Shown: positions 19,989 to 29,542 of the stretch, piece after piece
Numbering within the stretch: position 1 is the stretch's first letter
Layout: every line of letters begins with the position of its first letter
From: Rhynchopus sp. YZ270_cl-10
Taxonomy: Eukaryota; Euglenozoa; Diplonemea; Diplonemida; Diplonemidae
Assembly (NCBI GenBank): GCA_964035575.1
Contig: OZ037840.1
Location: forward strand, 930,001-994,000
DNA length: 64,000 nt
Direction of reading: 5' to 3'
Translations under genes and position numbers: made by a program
The notes under the pieces: model-generated
What the model was told of the DNA's origin: nothing
What the model saw: the letters and a program-made list of their open reading frames with translations, nothing else
Databases searched by the model: none

Positions 19989-20203
19989 CAGCGTCTTCCT
20001 CTCTTCTTATCCTCATTCATCTGCCGCTTCTCCGCGTCGCTGACTTGCTTTCTGTGCTTTGTGTCGCACCAGTGATGTGCCCCAACTGTATTCCATCATG
20101 AGTACCCACCTTTTTTTTCATGAACCTTACGGTGTACTTATTACGTCGCTTTTTGGGTGCCCGCGGCCCCAAATAAGTACGCGACGTCATATTTACGCGG
20201 CCG

Positions 20204-20349
20204 GTAGTAGTTTGTTAATTACACAGTGCACTATTCGAGTGAAGCTCAAAGCATGCACATAAAATGAATGAAATGTGATCCAAGACATACTACAGTATCT
20301 CCCCTCCCCTCTTTTCCGAACACTCCTTGCTCTTTCTGCCTGCACATGG
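20204..20349 (+). promoter_or_regulatory. Distal part of cyclase copy 2 5' flank
   Basis: Matches 24001-24140 and 32455-32600 (ttaattacacagtgc..., agcatgcacataaaatgaatg). The flank is broken at 20349 by an insertion and resumes at about 21111. Confidence 0.6.
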
Positions 20350-20457
20350 AAGCACCCCAAAAAAAATATTTTTTAAAGCCCTTCAACTTCAACATGGATG
20401 CTGCCGAAACTGAAGCACAATTTTAGGGCTTTAAAAAATATTTTTTTTGGGGTGCTT
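20350..20457. mobile_element. 108-bp hairpin element
   Basis: 33-bp near-perfect inverted arms, AAGCACCCC followed by an A/T core and AAAGCCCT (20350-20382), with their mirror at 20425-20457 and a 42-nt loop. It sits inside the cyclase copy 2 flank. Confidence 0.65.
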
Positions 20458-21110
20458 CTACTCACTCTGAGTGGGTGTGTGATGGATATTCGGGACTATG
20501 TGGGGTCCGGGAGGGGTATTTTGGGGGTTTCAGGCAAAAAAACGAAAAAAATATGACCGTAACAGGGGGTGTGCAAAGTGTCTTGGGGATGTCTTGGGGA
20601 CGTCTTGGGCATTTTTTTGACCTAAAAACACCAAAAAAACACTTCCAAAAGTGTCAAATATGTCCAAAACAGGTTGGAATGGACTCACAGGCCACTTTTG
20701 GGGTATATTTGTGCCAAAGGAGGCTTTGTGATGTCAAAAAATATCCCGGTTTTTGATTTTTTTCTCGAAAAATCGCTATTTTGCCCAAAGTGGCCAAAAC
20801 GTGAAAAAAGCCGTTTTTTCACTATTTTTTTCCATTTTTTTGTATTCTGGGGTGGCTTCTGGGTCGTTTTTCGACCCACAGGCCCCCTGTGACCCACTCT
20901 GAGGGTGTTTTTCACCCGCAGTTGCCTTGGAGATGGCCAGATAATGCCAAATGAATTTTCCGTGCGTTTGGTCCCAGCCAAAATGGCTGGAGTCGTATCC
21001 CCTAGGGGGGGGGGGGAGGGAGGGAAACGAAAAGTGAAAAGTGGAAAAATGGTGACTCTAGTGTCTATGAGGCGGTCCGACGACGCGTCTGCACAAGACT
21101 CCGCAGGCGA
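20458..21110. mobile_element. Foldback-family fragment
   Basis: Interior phrases (gtattctggggtggcttctgggtc, cacccgcagttgcc..gatggcc) resemble the foldback elements at 2354-3931 and 22275-23848, and a CTAGGGG-run end lies at about 21001. There are no matching inverted arms, so this is probably a fragment. It completes the interruption of the cyclase copy 2 flank. Confidence 0.45.
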
Positions 21111-21260
21111 CTGGCATGCCACGTCTCTCCTTCAGGAGGCCGCTCGGTAGGTCATTTGGCATTATTTACATGGGAGAGGAAGGAGCGTCGTGCGCTCTGT
21201 ACATGAGTGTGATGGTAAACGAGACAATCACTTTATACACATTCAGGATACACAGACAAA
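21111..21260 (+). promoter_or_regulatory. Proximal part of cyclase copy 2 5' flank
   Basis: Resumes at CTGGCATGCCACGTCTCTCC and runs to the ATG, nearly identical to the proximal flanks of copies 1, 3 and 6. Confidence 0.6.
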
Positions 21261-21890
21261 ATGGGGTGGCTTGAGGGCGTGGTGTCGCTGGATGGGACGC
21301 TTGACAAGAATGAGCGTAAGAAGCGGATGCTGTTTTTGCTGTTCATGTCTGTGTCGTCGGTATTTTTCCTGGTGTATATTGGGTTGTTTGTACATGTCAG
21401 CTACGGCACTGCGGTACGTGCTGTCGCGATGGGTGCGCTCTTCATCGAGATAGTGGTCACCATGTACGTCATACTGCATGTCTGCTGCAAACGTCCGCTT
21501 GTGGAGCGACTCATTCTGTGGATAGGCATTACCATGTCCTTAACAGTGTTCTGCACGGACCTGACGGCGAGGACCGTATCGCAAAGCAGGTGGCCTGCTC
21601 TTGTGCTTGTGGTGGACTTCTTCCTTGTGATGCAGGTGAATGATCGGATTGTATCCATACTCGTGGTGACGACCATATGCTACCTTGTCGTCATGGCGTT
21701 CGAAGACGTCTTCAGGTTCGGAATCTTCGATCTGCCAGGCCTCATCCCACAGGAGGGTGCGTTAGGGAGGAAGGAACACCTGCGTATGATGACAGACTGC
21801 TCGACCCCTCCCTGTGCCGTGAACCATGTTTCAAAAGGGTACCAGTACTTAGTACCTTGGGTGGGAAAACCCTTGGTACGAGTTCCTTGA
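21261..21890 (+). pseudogene. Adenylate cyclase copy 2, truncated by insertion
   Basis: The start codon and the first ~187 codons match the other copies through five membrane segments to CSTPPCAV. Homology stops at 21820, where an inverted-repeat insertion begins; the frame then runs 23 unrelated codons to a stop. The signalling helix and both cyclase domains are missing, and no remnant of them appears before copy 3. A truncated membrane protein could still be made but could not be catalytic. Confidence 0.9.
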
Positions 21891-21910
21891 CACTTTTTGA
21901 AACATGGTTC
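21821..21910. mobile_element. 90-bp hairpin element in the cyclase gene
   Basis: 17-bp arms GAACCATGTTTCAAAA(A) at 21821-21837 and the mirror at 21894-21910. The left edge is exactly where cyclase homology ends. Confidence 0.6.
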
Positions 21911-22274
21911 TAAGTTCCACCAAGTCCCTCTAAACCCCCCGAAACAGCCTGGGTACCCCTCGGGATAGGTTCTGGGGTGAAAATATGTGGCTTTGGGGCT
22001 TTTCTGGCCCCTGGCTCACACTGAGGCGTGATGGATGTGTGAGTTGCTCTACCTACAGGGGGTGGGCAGGTACAAGTTGTGTGTACATTTTTGAAAAAAG
22101 CAGATACGGGGCTTCTTGAGGCTCAAAACTGCTCAAAACCGGGCGCAGATGGATTTTTGGACATCTGAGGGTGGTATTTTCTGGTTTTGGTCATTTTTTA
22201 GCACTTAGAAACCAAAACTCGATTTTTATCATTTTGTTATCGCTTTTTGGGGGCTTTTGACCCCCCCTACCCCC
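21911..22274. other. Non-coding, transposon-derived in style
   Basis: Sequence in the same compositional style as the foldback elements (ctctgagg, ggggtgaaaa phrases). No gene recognised and no clear ends. Confidence 0.35.
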
Positions 22275-23848
22275 CCCTAGGGGCCGCAGTCCCCTAAGGA
22301 AATTGTGTAAGATTAATTCATTTTGCCACTTTTTGGCGTATAATGGCCACAACCTGCAGGGAACCACCCCAAAATAGGTCAGAAACACCCTGTGAGGCAA
22401 AATTGGGTGAAAATTTGACTCTAGAATGTGAAAAAATGGGAAAAAATAGCAAAAAACTGGCTTTTTGGGGGTTTTGGCCATTTTGACCAAAACCCCGATT
22501 TTTCATGAAAAAAACATAAAAAAACACCAAATTCGATGTTTCAGAGAGTCATTTAAGCCCTATTTTGCCCCAAAAATGTGTCTTGAGTCCATTCTCGCCT
22601 GTTTTTCACATTTTTACGCCTTTTCTTTGGTGAATTTGGCCAAAATTTGGTCAAAATGACCCCCTGTCCACCCCCTGTGTACCCCCTGTCCAAGGCCAGG
22701 ATTTTTCCCCTGGCCATCACATAAAGTAGGGTATGGTTCAAATTTTGGTACGTACCCCCCCAAAAAATGGTCTGCGGACCCAACGGAACCGGTTTTTTAC
22801 CCTTTGGAGGCCTCTGGCGGCCCTAATTTGGCATTTTTTAGCCCAAAACCGACCCTACCCCCCTCTCTGGGGAGGAGGGCAATTTTTGACTCATTTTCCC
22901 TATTTCTAGTGCTTCTAAGTCCTCCAAAGGGTAAAAAACCGGTTCCGTTGGGTCCGCAGACCATTTTTTGGGGGGGTACGTACCAAAATTTGAACCATAC
23001 CCTACTTTATGTGATGGCCAGGGGAAAAATCCTGGCCTTGGACAGGGGGTACAGGGGGTGGACAGGGGGTCATTTTGACCTCAAAACACCAAAAAGCGGC
23101 CAAAAAAAGTACCCAAAGTGTCCAAAACAGGTCGGAATGGACTCACAGGACATCCCTGGGGTAGTTTTGTGTCCAGGCAGCTGTCATGATGTCGAAATTT
23201 TACAAATTTTTTTGAAAATTTGGTCAAAAATGGTCGTTTGTCCCAAAATGGCCCAAATGGCCGATTTGTGCTTCAGGCCTTGGCGAGGCCGACTCGGCCT
23301 CGTTGCATTGTATGAAAAAAGGACACATTTTTGCCATACTATACATATTTTTTTGGTTCCTCCCATTTTTTGTGCAATTTTTCGTGTTTTTTTGCATTTT
23401 TTTTGCATTTTTTTGACCAAAACTTAGCGAAACTTAGTGAAACTTAGCAAAACTTAGTGAAACTGAGTGAAAATTTGCTGAAAATAACCCCAACAAAACC
23501 ATTTCTTGAGCGGAATACCCCCCTGTATGGGTAATTGTGGTTGAAAATAGGTGCCTAGAACATGTTCTGAGTGGTTTTGGGGGTGAAATAGCCCCAAATA
23601 CCCCCACAAAGCAAAAAATATGCCAAAATTGGCCATTTTGCCCCAAATGGCCAAAAGGGCTGAAAATCCTATTTTTTCACACTTTTTTCACTTTCTGAGG
23701 TGCCAAACCATGAAATTCTGGGTCACACTGCCCTGGAAACCTATTTTGGGTGTCAGACACACCCTGAGGTGCCCACTAGATGCCCAAAAAATGGCAAAAT
23801 AATTAATCTTACACGATTTCCTTAGGGGACTGCGGCCCCTACCCCCCC
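22275..23848. mobile_element. Foldback element, second full copy
   Basis: The left end CTAGGGGCCGCAGTCCCCTAAGG continues inward for ~60 bp and is mirrored at about 23785-23842 beside a C run. A second, independent inverted repeat lies inside (about 22648-22810 and 22921-23082, spacer ~110 bp). Terminal sequence and subterminal phrases (gggcacctc.gggtg, cccaaaatagg) match the element at 2354-3931, so both belong to one family. The ORFs are low complexity and I treat the element as non-coding. Confidence 0.65.
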
Positions 23849-23995
23849 CCCCCGCCTTGAAATTGTCCGTCGGGGCAAAATACCGGTTTTTGGGGGGTGG
23901 ACAATTTCACGGGGGAGGGTCGGTAGAAACAATACAAAAGAAGTGCAAAAATTACACTTTATTTTTCGATTTAGCCACACCATTTTGATAATGTT
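23849..23995. other. Short spacer with a small inverted repeat
   Basis: TGAAATTGTCC at 23858 and its complement at 23899-23909 bracket a G-rich loop. No gene. Confidence 0.4.
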
Positions 23996-24339
23996 ATCAG
24001 TTTTGTTAATTACACAGTGCAACATTTGAGTGAAGCTCAAAGCATGCACATACAGTGAATGAAATGTGATCCAAGACATACTACAGTATTCCCCCTCTCC
24101 TCTTTTCCCAACACTCCTTGCTCTTTCTGCCTGCACATGGCACTTCTGCATAGACCCTGCTGTCACTGTGCTTTCGTGACAAAGCAGTGCTGGCATGCCA
24201 CGTCTCTCCTTCAGGAGGCCGCTCGGTAGGTCATTTGGCATTATTTACATGGGAGAGGAAGGAGCGTCGTGCGCTCTGTACATGAGTGTGATGGTAAACG
24301 AGACAATCACTTTATACACATTCAGGATACACAGACAAA
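23996..24339 (+). promoter_or_regulatory. Full 5' flank of cyclase copy 3
   Basis: ~340 bp conserved with copies 2 and 6, including a C/T-rich tract (ttccccctctcctcttttcc) ~230 bp upstream of the ATG and tttatacacattcagg about 35 bp upstream. An AG in the latter could be the trans-splice acceptor, but this is inference. Confidence 0.5.
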
Positions 24340-26475
24340 ATGGGGTGGCTTGAGGGCGTGGTGTCGCTGGATGGGACGCTTGACAAGAATGAGCGTAAGA
24401 AGCGGACGCTGTTCTTGCTGTTCATGTCTGTGTCGTCGGTATTTTTCCTGGTGTATATGGCGTTGTTCATCTATGTCAGCTACAGTACTGAGCTGCGTGC
24501 GATTCTGATGAGTGCGATCGTTATCGAGATAGTTGTGACCATATACGTCGTGATTCATGTCTGCTGCAAACGTCCGCTTGTGGAGCGACTCATTCTGTGT
24601 ACAGGTATTAGCATGTCCTTAACAGTGTTGTGCTCGGACCTGACGGCGAGGACAATATCGCAAACCAGGTGGCCTGCTCTTGTGCTTGTGGCAGACTTCT
24701 TCCTTGTGATGCAGGTGAATGATCGGATTGTGTCCATACTCGTGGTGACGACCATATGCTACCTTGTCGTCATGGCGTTCGAAGACGTCTTCAGGTTCGG
24801 AATCTTCGATCTGCCAGGCCTCATCCCACAGGAGGGTGCGTTAGGGAGGAAGGAACACCTGCGTAGGATGACAGACTGCTCGACCCCTCCCTGTGCCCTG
24901 TCGGCGACAGAGGCCAGTGAGAACATTCTCTTGTCGCTACTTGTATTTATTGTAGACTTCATCACAACCAGAGGCTTTGCTCGGAGTATCCTGAAGGAGC
25001 AGGCAGCAATGGAGAGAACGATCAGTGTGGTGCAGGAGATTGCGAGTCTGCTTGCCAAGTACGATGTGGAAGGTGTGGCGGAGATGCTGAAGGTGCAAAG
25101 GGACGAGCTCCCAGAGGAGATGCACGCAACACTGCAGAGGATGGAGGAGAACCTGCGGAAGTACCGTCCCTACCTCCCTGCAGCGCTGTTTGAGGAGGAG
25201 GGTGGTGCGCCAAGCGCGTCTGTGCCGCCACCTGTGCTTGAGAACGACACGCGAACGATTGTCTTTACAGACATCCGTTCGTCGACATCGATCTGGGAGT
25301 GTGCGCCAGAAGGGATGTGTGCTGCGTTGAAGATCCACAACGCTGTGCTGCGTGAGGTGATGCAGGTGTTTGGTGGGTACGAAGTGAAGACAATCGGCGA
25401 CGCCTTCATGGTTGCCTTCGCATCAACAGCTGACGGTGTGCACTTTGGCCTGAAGGTGCAGGAACGTCTTCGTGAAGCAAACTGGCCTGCGTCGCTGCTT
25501 GAGGAGGCACCGATCTGTGCTGAACAGGGACCACTTTGGGGTGGACTGACTGTGCGCATTGGTGTGAACAGTGGTCCTGTGACTGTGGAGCAGTGCTCTC
25601 TGACGGGACGGACAGACTACTTCGGACACACTGTGAACGTTGCGTCACGTCTTGAGAGCACATGCACGCCAGGAGCTGTAGCAATACTTTCTGACCTGTG
25701 GACTTCTGTCTGTGGGTTGTGCAGTGCTGTTGCTGGTGAGGTTGAAGCACTTGACTTGAAGGGTGTGTCACAGCCAATGCGTGTGCGTTGCTTGTGGCCT
25801 GCTCCACTTGCGGGGCGAGCACACAACCCTCTTGCTGATGTGGACATGTCTGCACACTCAGTGGCCATGTCTATAGGTGGATGCGGGATGTCAGTGAAGT
25901 CACTTGGGTCATCATCTCGTAGCTCGCAGGGGTCAGAGTGTGCATCTCCCATGCTGCGCACACAGCTGTGCCAAGTGATCGGCACTGTCGGTGTTGTGGA
26001 CATTGAAGTGGGTGACGAATCTGCCCTGAAAGCACTGCACACAATGAACGCAGGACTTGCAACACTCACGATTGCCCTGGAGCAGAGCGGTGGGAGCCTG
26101 GTGACACTGCTTGGGAGCTGTGTGTGCGTTGGGTGGAACGTGACCCGTTCGGCACCTGCACACATGGAGAACGCGGTGCGGTTTGCACAACGGATGATGG
26201 CGAAGACTGCGTACTTCAAGGGTGCTGGTGTTGTGAGTGGTCCTGTGCAGCACGGGGACATTGGCAGCCACAAACAACGCTTTGTGACAGTGTTGGGGCA
26301 CATTGTGCGACGGAGCTGGACGCTGTGTGAAGAAGCTGTGCGTGAGGGGGGCACATGCCTTTACGAACCCGACAGCACAACACTGCCATCTGCACTTGAA
26401 GACACTCTTGTGCAACACAAGAGTGGTGGCTACAGAGTGGTTCAGGAGAGCAGGGACAGAGTGGAGTGCATTTGA
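24340..26475 (+). CDS. Adenylate cyclase, six-TM receptor-type, array copy 3
   Basis: 711 aa, same architecture as copy 1: short charged N-terminus, six hydrophobic segments, signalling helix, active-type cyclase domain with FTDIRSST, EVKTIGDAF, TDYFGHTVNVASRLE, and the degenerate second domain. Differences from copy 1 cluster in membrane segments 1-3 and 6 (for example LSLLVFIVDFITTRG for segment 6) and in the linker between the two cyclase domains, which is 11 residues shorter; the signalling helix and catalytic core are almost identical. All catalytic and adenine-selecting residues are present. Confidence 0.92.
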   Translation: MGWLEGVVSLDGTLDKNERKKRTLFLLFMSVSSVFFLVYMALFIYVSYSTELRAILMSAIVIEIVVTIYVVIHVCCKRPLVERLILCTGISMSLTVLCSDLTARTISQTRWPALVLVADFFLVMQVNDRIVSILVVTTICYLVVMAFEDVFRFGIFDLPGLIPQEGALGRKEHLRRMTDCSTPPCALSATEASENILLSLLVFIVDFITTRGFARSILKEQAAMERTISVVQEIASLLAKYDVEGVAEMLKVQRDELPEEMHATLQRMEENLRKYRPYLPAALFEEEGGAPSASVPPPVLENDTRTIVFTDIRSSTSIWECAPEGMCAALKIHNAVLREVMQVFGGYEVKTIGDAFMVAFASTADGVHFGLKVQERLREANWPASLLEEAPICAEQGPLWGGLTVRIGVNSGPVTVEQCSLTGRTDYFGHTVNVASRLESTCTPGAVAILSDLWTSVCGLCSAVAGEVEALDLKGVSQPMRVRCLWPAPLAGRAHNPLADVDMSAHSVAMSIGGCGMSVKSLGSSSRSSQGSECASPMLRTQLCQVIGTVGVVDIEVGDESALKALHTMNAGLATLTIALEQSGGSLVTLLGSCVCVGWNVTRSAPAHMENAVRFAQRMMAKTAYFKGAGVVSGPVQHGDIGSHKQRFVTVLGHIVRRSWTLCEEAVREGGTCLYEPDSTTLPSALEDTLVQHKSGGYRVVQESRDRVECI

Positions 26476-26509
26476 TGACAGTTGCACAATATCAGTTTGG
26501 TTTTGATTT

Positions 26510-26763
26510 TGTTATTTGTCCTCTTTATTACACAGTGCAGCATTTGAGTGAAGCTCAAAGCATGCACATAAAATGAATGGAATAAGCTCCGAGACATACT
26601 CCAGTGTTCCCCCTTCCCTCTTTTCCGAACACTCCTTGCTCTTTCTGCCTGCACATGGGACTTCTTCGTCGACCCTGCTCTGATTGTTCTTTCGTGACAA
26701 AGCAGTACTGTCATACCTAGTAAACGACAATCACTTTATACACATTCAGGATACACAGACAAA
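26510..26763 (+). promoter_or_regulatory. Shortened 5' flank of cyclase copy 4
   Basis: Follows the copy 3 flank but lacks the ggcatgccacgtc...gtgtgatgg block (about 80 bp) before the final acaatcactttatacac section. The deletion is the main difference from the copy 3 flank. Confidence 0.5.
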
Positions 26764-28890
26764 ATGGGGTGGCTTGAGGGCGTGGTGTCGCTGGATGGGA
26801 CGCTTAACAAGAATGAGCGCAAGAAGCGGATGCTGTTCTTGCTGTTCATGTCTGTGTCATCCGTATTTCTCGTGGTGTACATTGGGATACTGATCAACGA
26901 CAGTGCGGTGCGTGCCTTCACGATGGGCGCGCTCTTCATTCAAATAGTTGTGAGCATATACGTCATCCTCCAGGTCTTTCGCAAACGTCCGCTTGTGGAG
27001 AGACTCATTTTGTGGGTAGGCTTCACCATGTCACTTACACTGCTGTGCACGGACGTGACCGCTAGGACAATATCGCAAACCAGGTGGCCCTGTCTTGTGC
27101 TTGTGGCAGATTTCTTCCTTGTGTTGCAGGTGAATGATCGGATTGTATCCATACTCGTGTTGACTACCATATGCTACCTTGTCGTCATGGCGTTCGAAGA
27201 CGTCTTCAGGTTCGGAATCTTCGATCTGCCAGGCCTCATCCCACAGGAGGGTGCGTCGGGAAGGAAGGAACATCTGCGTAGGATGACAGACTGCTCGACC
27301 CCACCCTGTGCCGTGTCGGCGAACCTGGCCGCTGAGAATCTTATGTTGTCACTTGTTGTTTTTATTGTAGACTTCCTCGCAACCAGAGGCTTCGCTCGGA
27401 GCATCCTGAAGGAGCAGGCAGCAATGGAGAGGACGATCAGTGTGGTGCAGGAGATTGCGAGTCTGCTTGCCAAGTACGATGTGGAGGGTGTGACGGAGAT
27501 GCTGAAGGTGCAAAGGGACGAGCTCCCAGAGGAGATGCACGCAACACTGCAGAGGATGGAGGAGAACCTGCGGAAGTACCGTCCCTACCTCCCTGCAGCG
27601 CTGTTTGAGGAGGAGGGTGGTGCGCCAAGCGCGTCTGTGCCGCCACCTGTGCTTGAGAACGACGTGGGAACGATTGTCTTTACAGACATCCGTTCGTCGA
27701 CGTCGATCTGGGAGTGTGCGCCAGAAGGGATGTGTGCTGGGCTGAAGATCCACAACGCTGTGCTGCGTGAGGTGATGCAGGTGTTTGGTGGGTACGAAGT
27801 GAAGACAATCGGCGACGCCTTCATGGTTGCCTTCGCATCAACAGCTGACGGTGTGAACTTTGGCCTGAAGGTGCAGGAACGTCTTCGTGAAGCAAACTGG
27901 CCTGCGTCGCTGCTTGAGGAGGCACCGATCTGTGCTGAACAGGGCTCACTTTGGGGTGGACTGACTGTGCGCATTGGTGTGAACAGTGGTCCTGTGACTG
28001 TGGAGCAGAACACACTGACGGGACGGACAGACTACTTTGGACACACGGTGAACGTTGCGTCACGTCTTGAGAGCACATGCACGCCAGGAGCTGTAGTAGT
28101 GCCTTGTGACCTGTGGACTTCTGTCTGTGGGTTGTGCACTGCTGTTGCTGGTGAGACTGAAGCACTTGACTTGGTGGGTGTGTCACAGGCAATGCGTGTG
28201 CGTTGCTTGTGGCCTGCTTCACTTGCGCGTCGAGCACACAACCCTCTTGCTGATGTGGACATGCGTGCACACTCAGTGGCCATGTCTATCAAGGGATGCG
28301 GGATGTCAGTGAAGTCACTGGGGTCATCGCCACGGAGCTCGCAGGGGTCAGAGTGCGCATCTCCCATGCTGCGCACACAGCTGTGCCAAGTGATCGGCAC
28401 TGTCGGTGTTGTGGACATTGAAGTGGGTGACGAATCTGCCCTGAAAGCACTGTACACAATGAACGCAGGACTTGCAACACTCACGATTGCCCTGGAGCAG
28501 AGCGGTGGGAGCCTGGTGACACTGCTTGGGAGCTGTGTGTGCGTTGGGTGGAACGTGACCCGTTCGGCACCTGCACACATGGAGAACGCAGTGCGGTTTG
28601 CACAACGGATGATGGCGAAGACTGCGTACTTCAAGGGTGCTGGTGTTGTGAGTGGTCCTGTGCAGCACGGGGACATTGGCAGCCACAAACAACGCTTTGT
28701 GACAGTGTTGGGGCACATTGTGCGACGGAGCTGGACGCTGTGTGAAGAAGCTGTGCGTGAGGGGGGCACATGCCTTTACGAACCCGACAGCACAACACTG
28801 CCATCTGCACTTGAAGACACTCTTGTGCAACACAAGAGTGGTGGCTACAGAGTGGTTCAGGAGAGCAGGGACAGAGTGGAGTGCATTTGA
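26764..28890 (+). CDS. Adenylate cyclase, six-TM receptor-type, array copy 4
   Basis: 708 aa. Same domain order and intact catalytic set as copies 1 and 3 (FTDIRSST, EVKTIGDAFM, DYFGHTVNVASRLE). The first extracellular loop is shorter (GILINDSAVRAF) and segments 1-3 are substituted; the region from the signalling helix to the end of the first cyclase domain is nearly unchanged. Its linker (KSLGSSPRSSQGSEC) matches copy 3 closely, pointing to gene conversion or recent common origin in the 3' half. Confidence 0.92.
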   Translation: MGWLEGVVSLDGTLNKNERKKRMLFLLFMSVSSVFLVVYIGILINDSAVRAFTMGALFIQIVVSIYVILQVFRKRPLVERLILWVGFTMSLTLLCTDVTARTISQTRWPCLVLVADFFLVLQVNDRIVSILVLTTICYLVVMAFEDVFRFGIFDLPGLIPQEGASGRKEHLRRMTDCSTPPCAVSANLAAENLMLSLVVFIVDFLATRGFARSILKEQAAMERTISVVQEIASLLAKYDVEGVTEMLKVQRDELPEEMHATLQRMEENLRKYRPYLPAALFEEEGGAPSASVPPPVLENDVGTIVFTDIRSSTSIWECAPEGMCAGLKIHNAVLREVMQVFGGYEVKTIGDAFMVAFASTADGVNFGLKVQERLREANWPASLLEEAPICAEQGSLWGGLTVRIGVNSGPVTVEQNTLTGRTDYFGHTVNVASRLESTCTPGAVVVPCDLWTSVCGLCTAVAGETEALDLVGVSQAMRVRCLWPASLARRAHNPLADVDMRAHSVAMSIKGCGMSVKSLGSSPRSSQGSECASPMLRTQLCQVIGTVGVVDIEVGDESALKALYTMNAGLATLTIALEQSGGSLVTLLGSCVCVGWNVTRSAPAHMENAVRFAQRMMAKTAYFKGAGVVSGPVQHGDIGSHKQRFVTVLGHIVRRSWTLCEEAVREGGTCLYEPDSTTLPSALEDTLVQHKSGGYRVVQESRDRVECI

Positions 28891-28917
28891 TGGATAGTTG
28901 CACTATATCAGTTTGGT

Positions 28918-29083
28918 TTTGACTATGTTATTATGGTATTAGTTTTCTTAATTACACAGTCACGTCAGTGAACTATTTGAGTGAAGCTCAAAGCATGCCC
29001 AACTACAGTATTCCCCCTTCCCTCTTTTCCGATCTCTCTTTGCGCTTTCTGCCTGCACATGGCACTTCGTCAGAGACCCTACT
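28918..29083 (+). promoter_or_regulatory. Distal 5' flank of cyclase copy 5
   Basis: Matches the distal part of the other flanks to about cttcgtcagagaccctact. The proximal 40 bp resume at about 29498. Between them lies unrelated sequence. Confidence 0.5.
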
Positions 29084-29497
29084 GTGGGTTTTCCTTGGTT
29101 CTGAGGCTGTTGTTTGTCCTGGGCTGGACTTTAAATTGCATCCGGGTCCGTTCCTCCAGAAACTCTATGAAGGTGTTGACCGCTCGAACCGATGTCTGCT
29201 ACCTGAGAGAATACAAAACAGGAGGCGAGGAGGGGTATGCGGGGCGTTTTTGTGCCTTCAGGCTATTTTTGATTTTCAGCCACCCCCTCTCTCTTATCAC
29301 CAATGAAGAGCCTTTGTGTTTCTGTTGGGATATTCGGGACTTCCCCTAGTCCTCAGGGTGCTAAACGCCCCTGCCCTCTGTTCTGCTAATTCACCCTGGC
29401 AGGGTATATAGAGGCTGGATCCCAATGCTATGATGGGGTGCTCTCACCGGGAACATAAATGGTCAGGGTCGCTCTGCGGAGTTGCTGTGCCGGCTAG
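29084..29497. other. Replacement sequence in copy 5 flank
   Basis: 414 bp unlike the flanks of the other copies. The open frames are not convincing as protein. Whether it is an insertion or a gene-conversion replacement cannot be told; the ~190 bp normally present here are gone. Confidence 0.4.
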
Positions 29498-29542
29498 TAA
29501 ACGAGACAATCACTTTATACACATTCAGGATACACAGACAAA

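Larger units (their letters stand above)
19372..20203. mobile_element. TIR element with head-to-head zinc-knuckle copies
   Basis: 23-bp ends CGGCCGCGTACATATGACGT.. (19372-19394) and their mirror (20181-20203) differ at one base. Inside, two ~250-bp arms (about 19452-19700 and 19793-20041) are inverted copies of one coding segment around a ~91-bp spacer. Element class is not recognised. It lies immediately upstream of the cyclase copy 2 flank. Confidence 0.65.

Noticed and set aside
22804-23427. 207-codon plus-strand ORF
   Set aside because: It crosses the inner inverted repeat of a foldback element and reads as low-complexity Pro/Lys/Phe-rich peptide.
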